A DNA stretch of 64,000 nucleotides from Malikia sp. (GCF_028687635.1 NZ_JAQTZS010000002.1:148682-212681), one strand, 5' to 3'; positions 9,883 to 21,645 are shown, numbered from the stretch's first letter. Numbers and translations are program-made. The notes: generated by a model from the letters alone, not told the origin.

Positions 9883-10731
9883 TCAGCGGGCGGCGGGCGG
9901 CGTCACCTTGACGCGCCCGCTCATGCCGGCGATCAGCTCGGGGAACTTGCCGTCGATGGCGGCGGCGACCTTGATCGACTGGCTGACCGGATCGACCCGC
10001 GCACCAATGCGGATGAACTTGGCCGGGTAGCTCTTGTGCGTCTCGTCGATCTCGACTTGGAAGGCGCTGCCGACACGCAGCCAGCCCAGCCAGCCCGATG
10101 GCACGAGGAATTCGAGCTCCAGCATGCTGTCGTCGAGGATGTCGAGCAGCGCCTGGCCCGGCTGGACATACTGCTGCTCGCGCACCTTCTGCTCGGCCAG
10201 GCGGCCCGAGTAGGGCGCCGCGATGCTGCATTTGCCCAGCACCGCCTGGTTGGCGCCGACCTCGGCCCTGGCCTTGCCTTGCGCCGCCTTGGACAGGTCC
10301 AGCTCCAGCTGCCCGACCGAGTTGAGCTCGGCCAGCCGCTGGTTGGTCTTGTGCGTCTGCTGCGCGCCGTCGAGCTCGGCCTGCGCCTTCTGCAGCTGGG
10401 CCTGCTGCAGCGAGCAGTCGAAGCTGACCAGCAGCTGCCCGGCCCGGAAGGCCCCGCCCTCGCGGACCGGCAGCCGGTTGACCTTGGCGCCGATCTCGGC
10501 CGCGATCGTCGTGTAGCGCCTCGGCAGCAGCTGGGCGCGGATTTCCTGGCGTTCCATCGACGACTTGGCCGGCGCGGCTGCCGCAGCAGGCGTGGCAGAT
10601 GCCGGCGTGACGGACGCGGCGGGTGTCTTGGTCTGGGCGCTCGCCTGGCCGGCCAAGGCCAGCGCGATGCTGGCCGCGAACAGGACGGGCCGCAGACAGG
10701 GCAGGGGACGCATGGCTATCCGGTGCGTCAT
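9883..10731 (-). CDS. Periplasmic adaptor (membrane fusion protein, HlyD/RND-MFP type)
   Basis: A 282-residue protein with an N-terminal signal sequence (hydrophobic stretch ending near AGQASA, about residue 33) and an Ala/Pro linker. It then has the usual adaptor layout: a biotinyl-lipoyl half (AEIGAKVNRLPVREGGAFRAG), a short helical hairpin around residues 105-150, and the second lipoyl half (CSIAAPYSGRLAEQKVREQQ). A beta-barrel domain follows. Proteins of this family bridge an inner-membrane transporter and a TolC-type channel. At 282 residues it is shorter than most HlyD or AcrA adaptors. Its ATG lies inside the stop of the upstream TolC-like gene (ATGA overlap), so the two are translationally coupled, and the giant adhesin follows 81 nt downstream. 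No inner-membrane ATPase gene is visible here; it may lie beyond the window start. ATG 10713 is an alternative start. Confidence 0.85.
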   Translation of the reverse strand: MTHRIAMRPLPCLRPVLFAASIALALAGQASAQTKTPAASVTPASATPAAAAAPAKSSMERQEIRAQLLPRRYTTIAAEIGAKVNRLPVREGGAFRAGQLLVSFDCSLQQAQLQKAQAELDGAQQTHKTNQRLAELNSVGQLELDLSKAAQGKARAEVGANQAVLGKCSIAAPYSGRLAEQKVREQQYVQPGQALLDILDDSMLELEFLVPSGWLGWLRVGSAFQVEIDETHKSYPAKFIRIGARVDPVSQSIKVAAAIDGKFPELIAGMSGRVKVTPPAAR

Positions 10732-12299
10732 TGGGGGGCCGCCTGCTTCAGTGCGGCCCAGGGATTGCCGCTGCCCTTGAGCTCTTCGGTCAGCTGCGCC
10801 AGGCTCAGTTCCCCGGTGCTGCCGATCCTGGGTTCGATGCCGAGGTTGGCCATCAGGCGGTTCTCGGCCGTGTGCACCTGCGCCAAGGCCTGGTAGCGGC
10901 GCAGCAGGCTCAGGATCGCGGTCGTCTCGTTGGCCACCTGGTCGAGCTGGCTCTGCGCCCGCACGCTCGCGCGGTTGCGCACCTGCTCGGCGATCTTCTG
11001 GTCCGTGGCGTAGATGGCGTCGGCGCGCGCGAACTGGCTGCGCGCGTTGGCCAGCTGCAGGCGGGCCAGGTGGACCTGCGTCACCACCGCCATCTGGGTG
11101 GCGACGCGGCGCTGGTCGGCCAGCGACACACCGGCCTCGGCCAGCTTGATTTGCGTGGGGCCGGTCAACAGGTTGAACAGGTTGAACGACAGCTGCACCC
11201 CGGCTTCGTTCCAGTGGTTGTGCACCAGATAGCGGTCGGAGTCGTACTTGAGCCCGTAGTTGAAGCTCAGGTTCGGGAACAGGCGCGCCAGGGTCTTGCG
11301 CACTTCCTCGCGCGCGATGCGGCTGTTGTAGTGCTGCTCGCGCAGGTCGGCGTTGTGCTCCAGCGCGACCTGTTCCAGCCGCTCCAGCGGCAGCTTGAGC
11401 ACGCTGTCGTCGGCGAGGTTGAGCTGGGTCTCGGCGATCGGGACCGCCTGGCCGATGGGGGCGTTGATCAGCGTCGCCAGCTCGACTTGCGCGATCGAGA
11501 GCTCCTGCTCGATCGCCTCCAGCAGGCGCAGGTTCTCGAGCAACTGGCGCTGGTAGCGCAGCGCGTCGAGCGGATTGCGCATGCGCTCGGTCTCGACCTT
11601 GCGCGAGTCGGCCAGCGCCTTCTCGGCCATGGCGAGGGTCCTGCTCACCTCGGCGCGCAGCTTCTGCGCCGCCGCGGCCCGCCAGTAGGCGGTGCGCACG
11701 TCCTGCATCAGCAGGTGCATGGCCTTGCGGCGCTTCTCGGCGGCGATCAGCACGCGGTCGGCCTGCTGCCTGGAGCCGTAGTAGCCCAGGCCGAGGTCGA
11801 TCATGTTCCAGGTCAGTCCCAGGTCCGCCGTGCCGTGGCTGGCTTGCGACGAGAACGAGGAGTTGGTCGCTTTGGGGCCGTACTGGGGGGTGTACGGCAT
11901 GCTGTACGTCGCCCGCTCGCGGTTGCGGTCGGTGTAGCCGGCCTGCGCCATCAGCTTGGGCAGCATGTCGAGCTTGCCGACGTCGAGCTGGTTGAGCGCC
12001 AGCGCCTCCTCCATCAAGCGGGTGCGGCGCTCCAGGTTGTACTTGAGCGCGCGTGCCATCGCCTCGTCCAGCGTCAGCGCGCCCTGGATCGGCTCAACGT
12101 CCTGCTGGGCTGCCTGGCGGTCAGCCTGGTTGGTCTGTGCCAGGGCCTGCTGTCCCAGCTCGTTGGGGACGATCGAGCTGCAGGCGCTCAGGGCGGCAGC
12201 GGCAACGGTGATGCCCAGCAACCTGAGGAGCCACCCGCCTGGATCAGGACGCTGCGTGGAAGAAATGGCTTGAGCGCTTGAGGGTTCCTGGGATTTCAT
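10728..12299 (-). CDS. TolC-family outer-membrane channel lipoprotein
   Basis: A 523-residue protein with a hydrophobic leader and a lipobox-like LSAC (cysteine near residue 40), so it is probably lipidated. The rest is rich in long amphipathic helices with the two-fold internal repeat typical of outer-membrane efflux proteins: the first half starts at LTLDEAMARALKYNL, the second at LERLEQVALEHNADLREQ. Family role: trimeric outer-membrane duct for type I secretion or efflux. It is the first gene of a leftward operon with the adaptor and the giant adhesin, which suggests a dedicated export duct for the adhesin rather than drug efflux; this is inference. The ATG at 12299 sits next to an AT-rich divergent intergenic region. 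Confidence 0.88.
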   Translation of the reverse strand: MKSQEPSSAQAISSTQRPDPGGWLLRLLGITVAAAALSACSSIVPNELGQQALAQTNQADRQAAQQDVEPIQGALTLDEAMARALKYNLERRTRLMEEALALNQLDVGKLDMLPKLMAQAGYTDRNRERATYSMPYTPQYGPKATNSSFSSQASHGTADLGLTWNMIDLGLGYYGSRQQADRVLIAAEKRRKAMHLLMQDVRTAYWRAAAAQKLRAEVSRTLAMAEKALADSRKVETERMRNPLDALRYQRQLLENLRLLEAIEQELSIAQVELATLINAPIGQAVPIAETQLNLADDSVLKLPLERLEQVALEHNADLREQHYNSRIAREEVRKTLARLFPNLSFNYGLKYDSDRYLVHNHWNEAGVQLSFNLFNLLTGPTQIKLAEAGVSLADQRRVATQMAVVTQVHLARLQLANARSQFARADAIYATDQKIAEQVRNRASVRAQSQLDQVANETTAILSLLRRYQALAQVHTAENRLMANLGIEPRIGSTGELSLAQLTEELKGSGNPWAALKQAAPQ

Positions 12300-12456
12300 C
12301 TCTATTTTGATTAGTTTTTGCTTGCGTACAATAAATATGACATATATTTTAGGTTGTTCATCGCATAATCATCATTCCCATGGCGCAAAAAAAGATTCCT
12401 GCGCCGCAAGAATCCAGGCGGTTGCAGCGAACTTTTTCAGCCCACAAATAATCCGC
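12300..12456. promoter_or_regulatory. AT-rich divergent intergenic region with inverted repeat
   Basis: This 157-nt gap separates the leftward TolC-adaptor-adhesin operon from the rightward REC-AraC/kinase pair and is much more AT-rich than its surroundings. A perfect 6-bp inverted repeat AAATAT-GACAT-ATATTT lies at 12333-12349. On the + strand a weak promoter can be drawn with TTGCTT (12318-12323) and TATATT (12343-12348). The repeat could be an operator for the adjacent AraC-type regulator, or simply overlapping -10 elements. Both readings are inference. Confidence 0.4.
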
Positions 12457-13284
12457 ATGCCAGACAAGCGCCCCCATATCCTGCTGATCGACGACTCCCT
12501 GGTGGAGCTGCGCCAGCTCATCGCCCTGATGACATCGAGGGACCTGCGGGTCAGCGTGGCCTTCAACGGCCGCGACGGGTTGCACAAGGCGGAACTGCTG
12601 CAGCCGGATCTGATACTGCTGGACATCAACATGCCGGTGATGAACGGATTCGCCACTTGCCGCCTGCTCAAGACCAGCGAGCGAAGCCGTGACATCCCGG
12701 TGATCTTCCTGTCCGCGGCGAACGACGCCGACCGACGCATCGAGGGCTTGGAGCTGGGCGCGGTGGACTTTGTCTCCAAGCCTTTCCACGACGTGGAGGT
12801 CCTGACGCGGGTGCGCATCCACCTCGAACTCGCGACGGCCTACCGCAGCCGCATGCAGGCCGGCTTGGTCAAGGACCCGCCCGGTCAGTCCGGCGAAGCC
12901 ATCCTGGCCTCGAAGAAGGATGGCTTGCTGGTCAAGACGGCCGTGGAATACCTGAGGCAGCATCTCGCCAAGCCTCCTTCCACCAGGGAGCTGGCTTCCA
13001 TCCTCTGCAGCAACGAGCGCCGGCTCAACAGCGCGTTCCAAGCCCATTTCGACCAGCCCGTGTCGGCGTGGTTGCGCGAGGAGCGCCTGCAGCAGGCCGC
13101 CCATTTTCTCCAGACGACCCAGACCCCCGTCGCCGACCTGAGCGAATACCTCGGCTTCTCGACCTCATCCAACTTCGCGAAGGCCTTCAAGGAGCGTTAC
13201 CAATGTTCTCCGCGCGAGTTTCGCCAGTCACGACCAGTCGAACCGGGTGACCCGGGCGACCCAACGGGACAGCCCGATGGCTGA
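12457..13284 (+). CDS. Response regulator, REC domain plus AraC-type HTH
   Basis: A 275-residue two-domain regulator. Residues 1-125 form a receiver: acidic pair in LLIDDS, phospho-acceptor D56 in LILLDINMP, and the conserved lysine in SKPF. Residues about 160-260 form an AraC/XylS DNA-binding domain with two helix-turn-helix motifs (TRELASILCSNERRLNSAF and LSEYLGFSTSSNFAKAFKER). I chose ATG 12457 because the receiver fold starts directly there (MPDKRPHILLIDD); the frame is open further upstream, but that stretch is AT-rich and not protein-like. It overlaps the downstream sensor kinase by 8 nt (ATGGCTGA), so the two form a two-component pair. Divergent placement suggests that it regulates the adhesin-export operon (inference). 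Confidence 0.9.
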   Translation: MPDKRPHILLIDDSLVELRQLIALMTSRDLRVSVAFNGRDGLHKAELLQPDLILLDINMPVMNGFATCRLLKTSERSRDIPVIFLSAANDADRRIEGLELGAVDFVSKPFHDVEVLTRVRIHLELATAYRSRMQAGLVKDPPGQSGEAILASKKDGLLVKTAVEYLRQHLAKPPSTRELASILCSNERRLNSAFQAHFDQPVSAWLREERLQQAAHFLQTTQTPVADLSEYLGFSTSSNFAKAFKERYQCSPREFRQSRPVEPGDPGDPTGQPDG

Positions 13285-15535
13285 ACCTGGCACCCGATGC
13301 GCGCGCCGCTGGCTGATCCCGCTGTGCCTGTTGCTGTGGGCCGGACTGGCCAGCGCCATGGCTTCAGGCACGACCAGGGCCGACGTCGCGCTCGACATTT
13401 CCCAGGCGCAGCGGCTGGACCTCTCCGACCATTTCCAGCTGTGCATCTCACCGCCGCGAACCGGCATCGAACAGATGCTGGGCGGCGCCTGCGAATGGGA
13501 CCGCGAGCGAGCGCCATCGGTCTCGCGGGGATTCGACCGCAGGGTGTTCTGGCTTCGCCTCGATCTGGTCAACCGCGGCAAGACGCGGGTGGACCGATTG
13601 CTGTCGGTGGGGAACGTACGCCTGCAGGACGTGACCCTGTACCAGCTGCCGCCAGCGGGGCCACCCGTCGTCCTGGGCCGCGGCGGCACCCGGGTGGCCC
13701 TGAATGCCAAGTCGGTGCCCTTGCCCAAACCCAGCTTCAGGTTCGAGTTCGAGCCCGGCGAGAGGAAGATACTCTGGTTGCGGGTCGCCTCCGAGACGAT
13801 CATCGAGCTGACACCGGTGCTCCAGTCGCTCGAAACGGGCTACTTCAATGCGCAGCGGCTGCAGTTGTTCCAGGCCCTGGCCATCGGCTGCATGCTGCTG
13901 TGCTTTTTCTACAGCATCGGGATCTACCTGATCCTGCGCGAGCACAGCTTGCTGTTTTTCGGCATCTTCATGCTGGCCGAGCTCATCATCGAGCTGACCC
14001 GCTCCGGTCTGTTGCAGACCTACCTGTGGCCCGCCAGCCTGCCATTCAATTCCAGGATACTGACGCTGGGCGCCGCCGTCAGCATCGGTGCCTGCTCGCT
14101 CTTCCTGCGCGCATTCATTCCGGGCCTGCCACGCCACCGGCTGATCCATGCCGCCTTCCGATCCGCCCTCACGATTTTTTACTGTGGCGTGTTCTGGTGT
14201 CTGTTCATCGACTACCGGGCGGGCGCGATCCTGTGGTCCTACGCCCTGTTCGCCTGGTTGCTGCTGGTGCTCATGCAGGTCATCCTGGCCTGGCGCGATG
14301 GCTCTCCGACGGCCAAGCTCCTGTTTCAGAGCTGCATGCTGCTGGCGGCCATCGAATTGCTGCGATTCTGGTCGGTGGCGGGCGTGCTCGACTTCAGCGA
14401 CATCGAGACGCTCGCCAATCCGGTCGCCATCGCGTTGACCTCCGCCGTCATCCTGGTCGGCATGATCCGTCGCTTGCGGGCAATGCAAGGCGATCTGTCG
14501 AGGTCGCGCGCCGAGCGTGCCGCCAGCCTGAGCTTCATGTCCCAGATGAGCCACGAACTGCGCTCGCCCTTGACCACCATTCTGGGGCAGATCAGGCTGC
14601 TGGCCCAGACCGCCCTACCGGAGCGCGCCAGGCTGATGGTCGAAGCGATGCGCCAGGACGCCGGCCAGCTGCTCTCGATGATCGACGAGATCCTGGACTA
14701 CGCGCGGGGCACGGCGGGCAAGCAGCGTCTGCGTTGTTCAGCACAGAGATGGCCCCATCTGGTCGAGCGCATGGAGCAGCGAGCCCGGGTACTGACCCAG
14801 GTCAACGGCAATCGACTCGTGTTCCACGCCGAAGGGTCTGTTCATGCCATGTTCTCGGTGGATGAGCGCAGGCTGCTGCAGGTGCTCAGCAACCTGCTGA
14901 CCAATGCCGCCAACTACTGCCGCGACGCTGTCATCGAGCTGACCTGCCGGATCGATCCGCTCCAGTCGAGCGACGCCTGGAATCTGAGTTTCACGGTCAG
15001 CGACAGCGGGCCTGGCATCGCGTTGCAAGACCAGCAGCGTATCTTCCAGCCTTTCGAACGTGGCGCCGAGGCCTATCTGTCCGACCACAAGGGGGTGGGA
15101 ATGGGCCTGGCGATCTCGCGCCAACTCGTCGAGCTCATGGGAGGGCAGCTGACCCTGCACAGCGAGCCCGGCCAAGGCAGCCGCTTCAGCTTCAGCATTG
15201 CCTGCCAGGCGGCACGGCCCGAGGAGACGGAGTGGGAAGAGGACGAACAGAGCCCTCCCTCGACTCCGGCGGAGGGCGGATCCGCCCAAGGCCAGCTGGC
15301 GGCGACTGCAGGGGCCGCCTCGGCCCGCAAGCTCGCGCCGCCAGGCCAGGAACCATTGGGTCGCCTGCTGCGCCTGGTCGACAACGGACAGATCTCCGAC
15401 ATGCTCGACATGATGGACGAGCTTGAGCAAGGGGATCCCGAGCTGGAACCGTTTTGCGCCACCGTGCGCGATCTCGCGCTGCAACTCGACCTGCCGGCAC
15501 TGCGCAGGCTGTGCACGGGTCAGCGCCAGGATTGA
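13277..15535 (+). CDS. Sensor histidine kinase, 7TMR-DISM type
   Basis: A 752-residue membrane kinase. It has a signal peptide (ends near LASAMA), then a periplasmic 7TMR-DISM extracellular type 2 domain (about 40-175, with VFWLRLDLVN), about seven transmembrane helices (about 180-395), HisKA with H426 in MSHELRSPL, and HATPase_c with N-box LSNLLTNAANY, G1 DSGPGIALQ and G2 GVGMGLAISR. After the ATPase comes an acidic/Pro-rich linker and an alpha-helical tail of about 60 residues, but no receiver. The ATG 13277 start overlaps the response-regulator stop. An upstream in-frame start at 13247 is possible but would lie deep in the regulator gene. The kinase is expected to phosphorylate D56 of the preceding regulator. 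7TMR-DISM sensors are thought to bind carbohydrate-like ligands; the ligand here is unknown. Confidence 0.9.
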   Translation: MAEPGTRCARRWLIPLCLLLWAGLASAMASGTTRADVALDISQAQRLDLSDHFQLCISPPRTGIEQMLGGACEWDRERAPSVSRGFDRRVFWLRLDLVNRGKTRVDRLLSVGNVRLQDVTLYQLPPAGPPVVLGRGGTRVALNAKSVPLPKPSFRFEFEPGERKILWLRVASETIIELTPVLQSLETGYFNAQRLQLFQALAIGCMLLCFFYSIGIYLILREHSLLFFGIFMLAELIIELTRSGLLQTYLWPASLPFNSRILTLGAAVSIGACSLFLRAFIPGLPRHRLIHAAFRSALTIFYCGVFWCLFIDYRAGAILWSYALFAWLLLVLMQVILAWRDGSPTAKLLFQSCMLLAAIELLRFWSVAGVLDFSDIETLANPVAIALTSAVILVGMIRRLRAMQGDLSRSRAERAASLSFMSQMSHELRSPLTTILGQIRLLAQTALPERARLMVEAMRQDAGQLLSMIDEILDYARGTAGKQRLRCSAQRWPHLVERMEQRARVLTQVNGNRLVFHAEGSVHAMFSVDERRLLQVLSNLLTNAANYCRDAVIELTCRIDPLQSSDAWNLSFTVSDSGPGIALQDQQRIFQPFERGAEAYLSDHKGVGMGLAISRQLVELMGGQLTLHSEPGQGSRFSFSIACQAARPEETEWEEDEQSPPSTPAEGGSAQGQLAATAGAASARKLAPPGQEPLGRLLRLVDNGQISDMLDMMDELEQGDPELEPFCATVRDLALQLDLPALRRLCTGQRQD

Positions 15536-15569
15536 TTCATCACACTGGTTCCTGGGATGGCATCAGAAA

Positions 15570-15599
15570 TTGACAATTTTTAAAATTTAAACCTAGTAT
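15570..15599 (+). promoter_or_regulatory. Sigma70-like promoter for second sensor kinase
   Basis: A perfect -35 hexamer TTGACA (15570-15575) and a -10 TAGTAT (15594-15599) are separated by 18 bp of very AT-rich DNA. The -10 ends 48 nt before the kinase ATG. This suggests that the second kinase is a separate transcription unit from the regulator-kinase pair. Confidence 0.6.
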
Positions 15600-15647
15600 G
15601 CCCAGCATCGGCCGCCGGCCCTCAGCCAGGCGGCCAGCTTCAAGGGG

Positions 15648-18635
<2,988 letters not shown>

Positions 18636-18656
18636 AGGCAGCGGACTGGATGCCGC

Positions 18657-19436
18657 TCAGGCCTTGGGGTTGAAGTGGCTCAGCATGGCCGAGAGCGAAT
18701 CCATCAGGCACTGGAAGTCCTGCCCGATGGCTGACTCCGTCAGCGTCAACCGGATCCGACAGTAGTGGCCGCGGTAGCTCGTCAGCGCCAGCGCCGAGAA
18801 CTGGCGTCCGGCATCGAAGCTGGCGTAGCGCAGGTTGGCGCTCTTGTTCTCGCTCGCTGTGACGAGTCCCGGGAACTCGACCCGCAGCGCCGCCAGCGCG
18901 CGCTCCATCTCGGCTTGCAGACCTGCCTCGGTAATGGGACCTTCCGTGGCCGGGTAGACCGTCAGTTCGACCGCGGTCTGGCGCGCCCCGTAATTCAGCC
19001 GCAGGCCGGCGGGCTCGGAGGGGCTGGGTCCCATGCGCTCGAAGTGGAGCCAGCCGAACTGCGCCGGCAGGCCGAAGCCGAAGTGCTCGCCCAGCGCGAA
19101 GCCGCAGGCCGGCGTGCTGCGTCCGGCGGGCAGCTTCAGGCGCCTGGTGTCGAAATGGAGCTGGCGCGGCTCGGCCACCAGCTGCTCGCCGTCGATGAAG
19201 CGGATCTCGTAGTGGCAGCATTCCCGCTGCGGCCGCACCGGGTCGGGCCGCTTGGCCACCAGGCGCCACTGGTGCTGCGGGCCGCCAAACAGGCAGGCGG
19301 CGATGCTGTCCTGCGCCTCGATCGCGAGGTAGAGCGAGTCGGTGTCGATGACGATCGGGTCCTCGGCGTTGCGGCCGGAGCCGCCCGCGATCGGAAGGTC
19401 CAGGCCGTAGTCTTTGAGCAGCAAGTCGCGCAGCAT
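18657..19436 (-). CDS. Conserved-looking protein of unknown function
   Basis: A 259-residue protein that I do not recognise. It starts MLRDLLLKDYGLDLPIAGG and ends SHFNPKA. There is no signal peptide or membrane helix, so it is probably cytoplasmic. Composition is balanced and soluble, with alternating beta-like stretches and no obvious catalytic motif. The codon pattern is consistent with a real gene: strong GC in third positions. ATG 19436 is the natural start; the frame is open much further upstream only as the antisense shadow of ppiD. It is convergent with the upstream kinase gene (21-nt gap) and divergent from ppiD (156-nt gap). The context gives no functional hint. Confidence 0.75.
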   Translation of the reverse strand: MLRDLLLKDYGLDLPIAGGSGRNAEDPIVIDTDSLYLAIEAQDSIAACLFGGPQHQWRLVAKRPDPVRPQRECCHYEIRFIDGEQLVAEPRQLHFDTRRLKLPAGRSTPACGFALGEHFGFGLPAQFGWLHFERMGPSPSEPAGLRLNYGARQTAVELTVYPATEGPITEAGLQAEMERALAALRVEFPGLVTASENKSANLRYASFDAGRQFSALALTSYRGHYCRIRLTLTESAIGQDFQCLMDSLSAMLSHFNPKA

Positions 19437-19592
19437 CGTTTTCCTGTCTTGGAGGGGGTCGGCCGGCTTGGCCGCGAAGGAGGGTGAGCATGGATTTTCG
19501 CACTCCGGCGGCCCTGCTCCCGTGACAGGGCGGGCGGGCGATCTCAAGTAAACTCGTTCGACCTGCGTTTTTTGTTCTGACTGGTACCGGCT

Positions 19593-21497
19593 ATGTTCGA
19601 TTTCTTCCGCAAGCACATGAAGCTCTTCATGGGCCTGCTGTTCATCCCGCTCGTGATCGGCTTCGTGCTGTTCGGCGTCCAGGGCTACGACCGCACCGAT
19701 GGCGCCGACAAGGTGGCCGAGGTCGCTGGCAAGGCCATCACGCGCCAGGAGCTCGACAACGCGCATCGCCGGGAAGTCGAGCAGCGCCTGGCGGCCGCGC
19801 CGACGCTGGACCGGGCCTTGCTCGAATCCGACCAGGCACGCCAGCTCACGCTCGAGCGCCTGATCGCCGAGCGCGTGCTGGCGCTGGCGGCACATGACCA
19901 GCATATCGTCACGCCCGACCAGCGCCTGGCGCGCGAGCTGCTGCAAGACCCCGGCATCGCGTCCTTGCGCAAGCCCGACGGCCAGCTCGACCTGCAGCGC
20001 TACCACGAGGCGCTGCGCGCCCAGGGCATGACGCCCGAGCAATACGAGAACTCGCTGCGCCAGGACATCGCGCGGCGCCAGGTGCTGGCCAGCGTGAGCG
20101 CCAGCTCGATCCTGCCGGCAGCGGTCGCCCAGCCCGCGCTCGGCGCCTGGTTCGAGCGCCGCGAGATCCAGCTCGCGCGCTTCGAGCCGGCCGATTTCGC
20201 CGCCAAGGTGCAGGTCAGCGACGCCGATGTCGAGGCCTACTACCAGGCCAACGCCGCCCGTTTCCAGTCGCCCGAGCAGGCCGACATCGAATATGTCGTG
20301 CTCGACCTCGACGCGGTGTCGCGCCGCGTCACGCTGTCCGAGGCCGACCTGCGCGCCCGCTACGAGCAGAGTCTGGCCAATCTGGCCAAGGACGAGCAGC
20401 GTCGCGCCAGCCATATCCTGCTGACGGTGGCGCCCGATGCCGCCGCGGCCGACAAGGCCAAGGTCCGGGAGCAGGCGCAGGCCCTGCTGGCCGAGCTGCG
20501 CCAGTCGCCGGCGCGCTTCGCCGAGCTGGCCAAGGCCAAGTCGCAGGACCCGGGCTCGGCGGCCAAGGGCGGCGACCTCGATTTCTTCTCGCGCGGCAGC
20601 ATGGTCAAGCCGTTCGAGGACGCCGTCTTCGCGCTGAACAAGGGCCAGATCTCCGATCTGGTCGAGTCCGAGTTCGGCTTGCACATCATCTTGTTGACCG
20701 ATGTTCGCCAGCCGGCCAAGCCCAGCTTCGAGTCGCAGCGCGCCCAGCTCGAGCAGGCGCTCAAGCGCGAGCAGGCGCTCAAGGCCTACGCCGAGGCCGC
20801 CGAGCAGTTCGGCAACCTGGTCTACGAGCAGGCCGACAGCCTCAAGCCCGCGGCCGACAAGCTGGGCCTGAGCGTCAAGACCTTCCAGGGCTTGCCGCGT
20901 GGCGGTCCGCTCACTGGTGACGCGCCGCTGGCCAACCCCAAGCTGCTCCAGGCCATCTTCGCCGATGATGCCCTGCGCTCCAAGCGCAACACCGAGGCGG
21001 TCGAGGTCGGCGCCAACCAGCTGGCGGCGGCCCGCGTGCTGCAGCATCGCCCGGCTGCCACCCGCCCGCTGGCCGAGGTCAGCGCCCAGGTGCGCCAGAG
21101 CCTGGTGCAGCAGCGCGCGCTCGAACTCGCGCTGGCCGATGGCAAGACCAAGCTGGAGGCCTGGAAGGGCGGCGCCGCCGCCAGCCTGCCGGCGACGATC
21201 GTGGTGTCGCGCCAGCAGCCCCAGGGCCTGCCGCAGCCGCTGATCTCGGCCGCGCTGTCGGTCAAGGTCGCCAAGGGCCAGCCGGGCTGGGCTGGCGTCG
21301 ACCTCGGCGCGCGGGGCTATGCCGTGGTGCGCGTCAACCAGGTGCTCGCGCCCGAGTCGCTGGCCGCCGCCCAGGCCGAGCAGGGCCGCAGCCAGCTGGC
21401 CCAGATGTGGGCCCAGATGTGGGCCCAGGCCGAGGTCCAGGCTTACCTGGAGCTGCTCAAGCAGCGCTACAAGGCAAAAATCCTGCCCAGGAGCTGA
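19593..21497 (+). CDS. ppiD: Peptidyl-prolyl cis-trans isomerase D (periplasmic foldase)
   Basis: A 634-residue, inner-membrane-anchored periplasmic chaperone. A single N-terminal TM helix (LFMGLLFIPLVIGFVLF, about 11-28) is followed by a SurA_N-like chaperone domain (VAEVAGKAITRQELDNAHR). A parvulin/PPIC domain lies at about 268-370 (ASHILLTVAP, GGDLDFFSRGSMVKPFEDAVF, VESEFGLHIILL). A long helical C-terminal part completes it. Length matches the PpiD family (about 620-650). It assists folding of newly exported outer-membrane and periplasmic proteins near the Sec translocon. It is transcribed on its own, followed by the tRNA-His pair 41 nt downstream. Confidence 0.93.
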   Translation: MFDFFRKHMKLFMGLLFIPLVIGFVLFGVQGYDRTDGADKVAEVAGKAITRQELDNAHRREVEQRLAAAPTLDRALLESDQARQLTLERLIAERVLALAAHDQHIVTPDQRLARELLQDPGIASLRKPDGQLDLQRYHEALRAQGMTPEQYENSLRQDIARRQVLASVSASSILPAAVAQPALGAWFERREIQLARFEPADFAAKVQVSDADVEAYYQANAARFQSPEQADIEYVVLDLDAVSRRVTLSEADLRARYEQSLANLAKDEQRRASHILLTVAPDAAAADKAKVREQAQALLAELRQSPARFAELAKAKSQDPGSAAKGGDLDFFSRGSMVKPFEDAVFALNKGQISDLVESEFGLHIILLTDVRQPAKPSFESQRAQLEQALKREQALKAYAEAAEQFGNLVYEQADSLKPAADKLGLSVKTFQGLPRGGPLTGDAPLANPKLLQAIFADDALRSKRNTEAVEVGANQLAAARVLQHRPAATRPLAEVSAQVRQSLVQQRALELALADGKTKLEAWKGGAAASLPATIVVSRQQPQGLPQPLISAALSVKVAKGQPGWAGVDLGARGYAVVRVNQVLAPESLAAAQAEQGRSQLAQMWAQMWAQAEVQAYLELLKQRYKAKILPRS

Positions 21498-21515
21498 GAA
21501 GGACCGTTTTTTCAC

Positions 21516-21523
21516 TATAGAAT
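21516..21523 (+). promoter_or_regulatory. Possible -10 element for the tRNA-His pair
   Basis: TATAGAAT lies 15 nt before the first tRNA-His, in the short gap after ppiD. No convincing -35 is seen at 17 bp, so the call is weak. Confidence 0.3.
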
Positions 21524-21538
21524 AGCGGCTTCAACGAC

Positions 21539-21615
21539 GGTGGCTGTAGCTCAGTTGGTAGAGTCCAGGATTGTGATTCCTGTTGTCGTGGGTTCGAGTC
21601 CCATCAGCCACCCCA
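21539..21615 (+). tRNA. tRNA-His (GTG), copy 1
   Basis: A 77-nt cloverleaf with the genome-encoded G-1 opposite C73 that is specific to tRNA-His. Acceptor stem is GTGGCTG/CAGCCAC, the anticodon loop is TTGTGAT (anticodon GTG), the T-loop is GGTTCGAGTCC, and CCA is encoded at 21613-21615. It is identical to the copy 30 nt downstream. Confidence 0.95.
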
Positions 21616-21645
21616 TCCAGTCGTCCGATGCAATTTTCCAGCCGT

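Noticed and set aside
7924-10896. 990-codon + strand ORF
   Set aside because: Antisense to the N-terminal part of the giant gene and the adaptor gene; low-complexity composition and no recognisable domain.
12307-12456. 50-codon N-terminal extension of the response regulator
   Set aside because: AT-rich, not protein-like, and the receiver fold starts exactly at ATG 12457.
19437-21515. N-terminal extension of the minus-strand ORF 18657-21515
   Set aside because: Only the last 259 codons are gene-like; the rest is antisense to ppiD.
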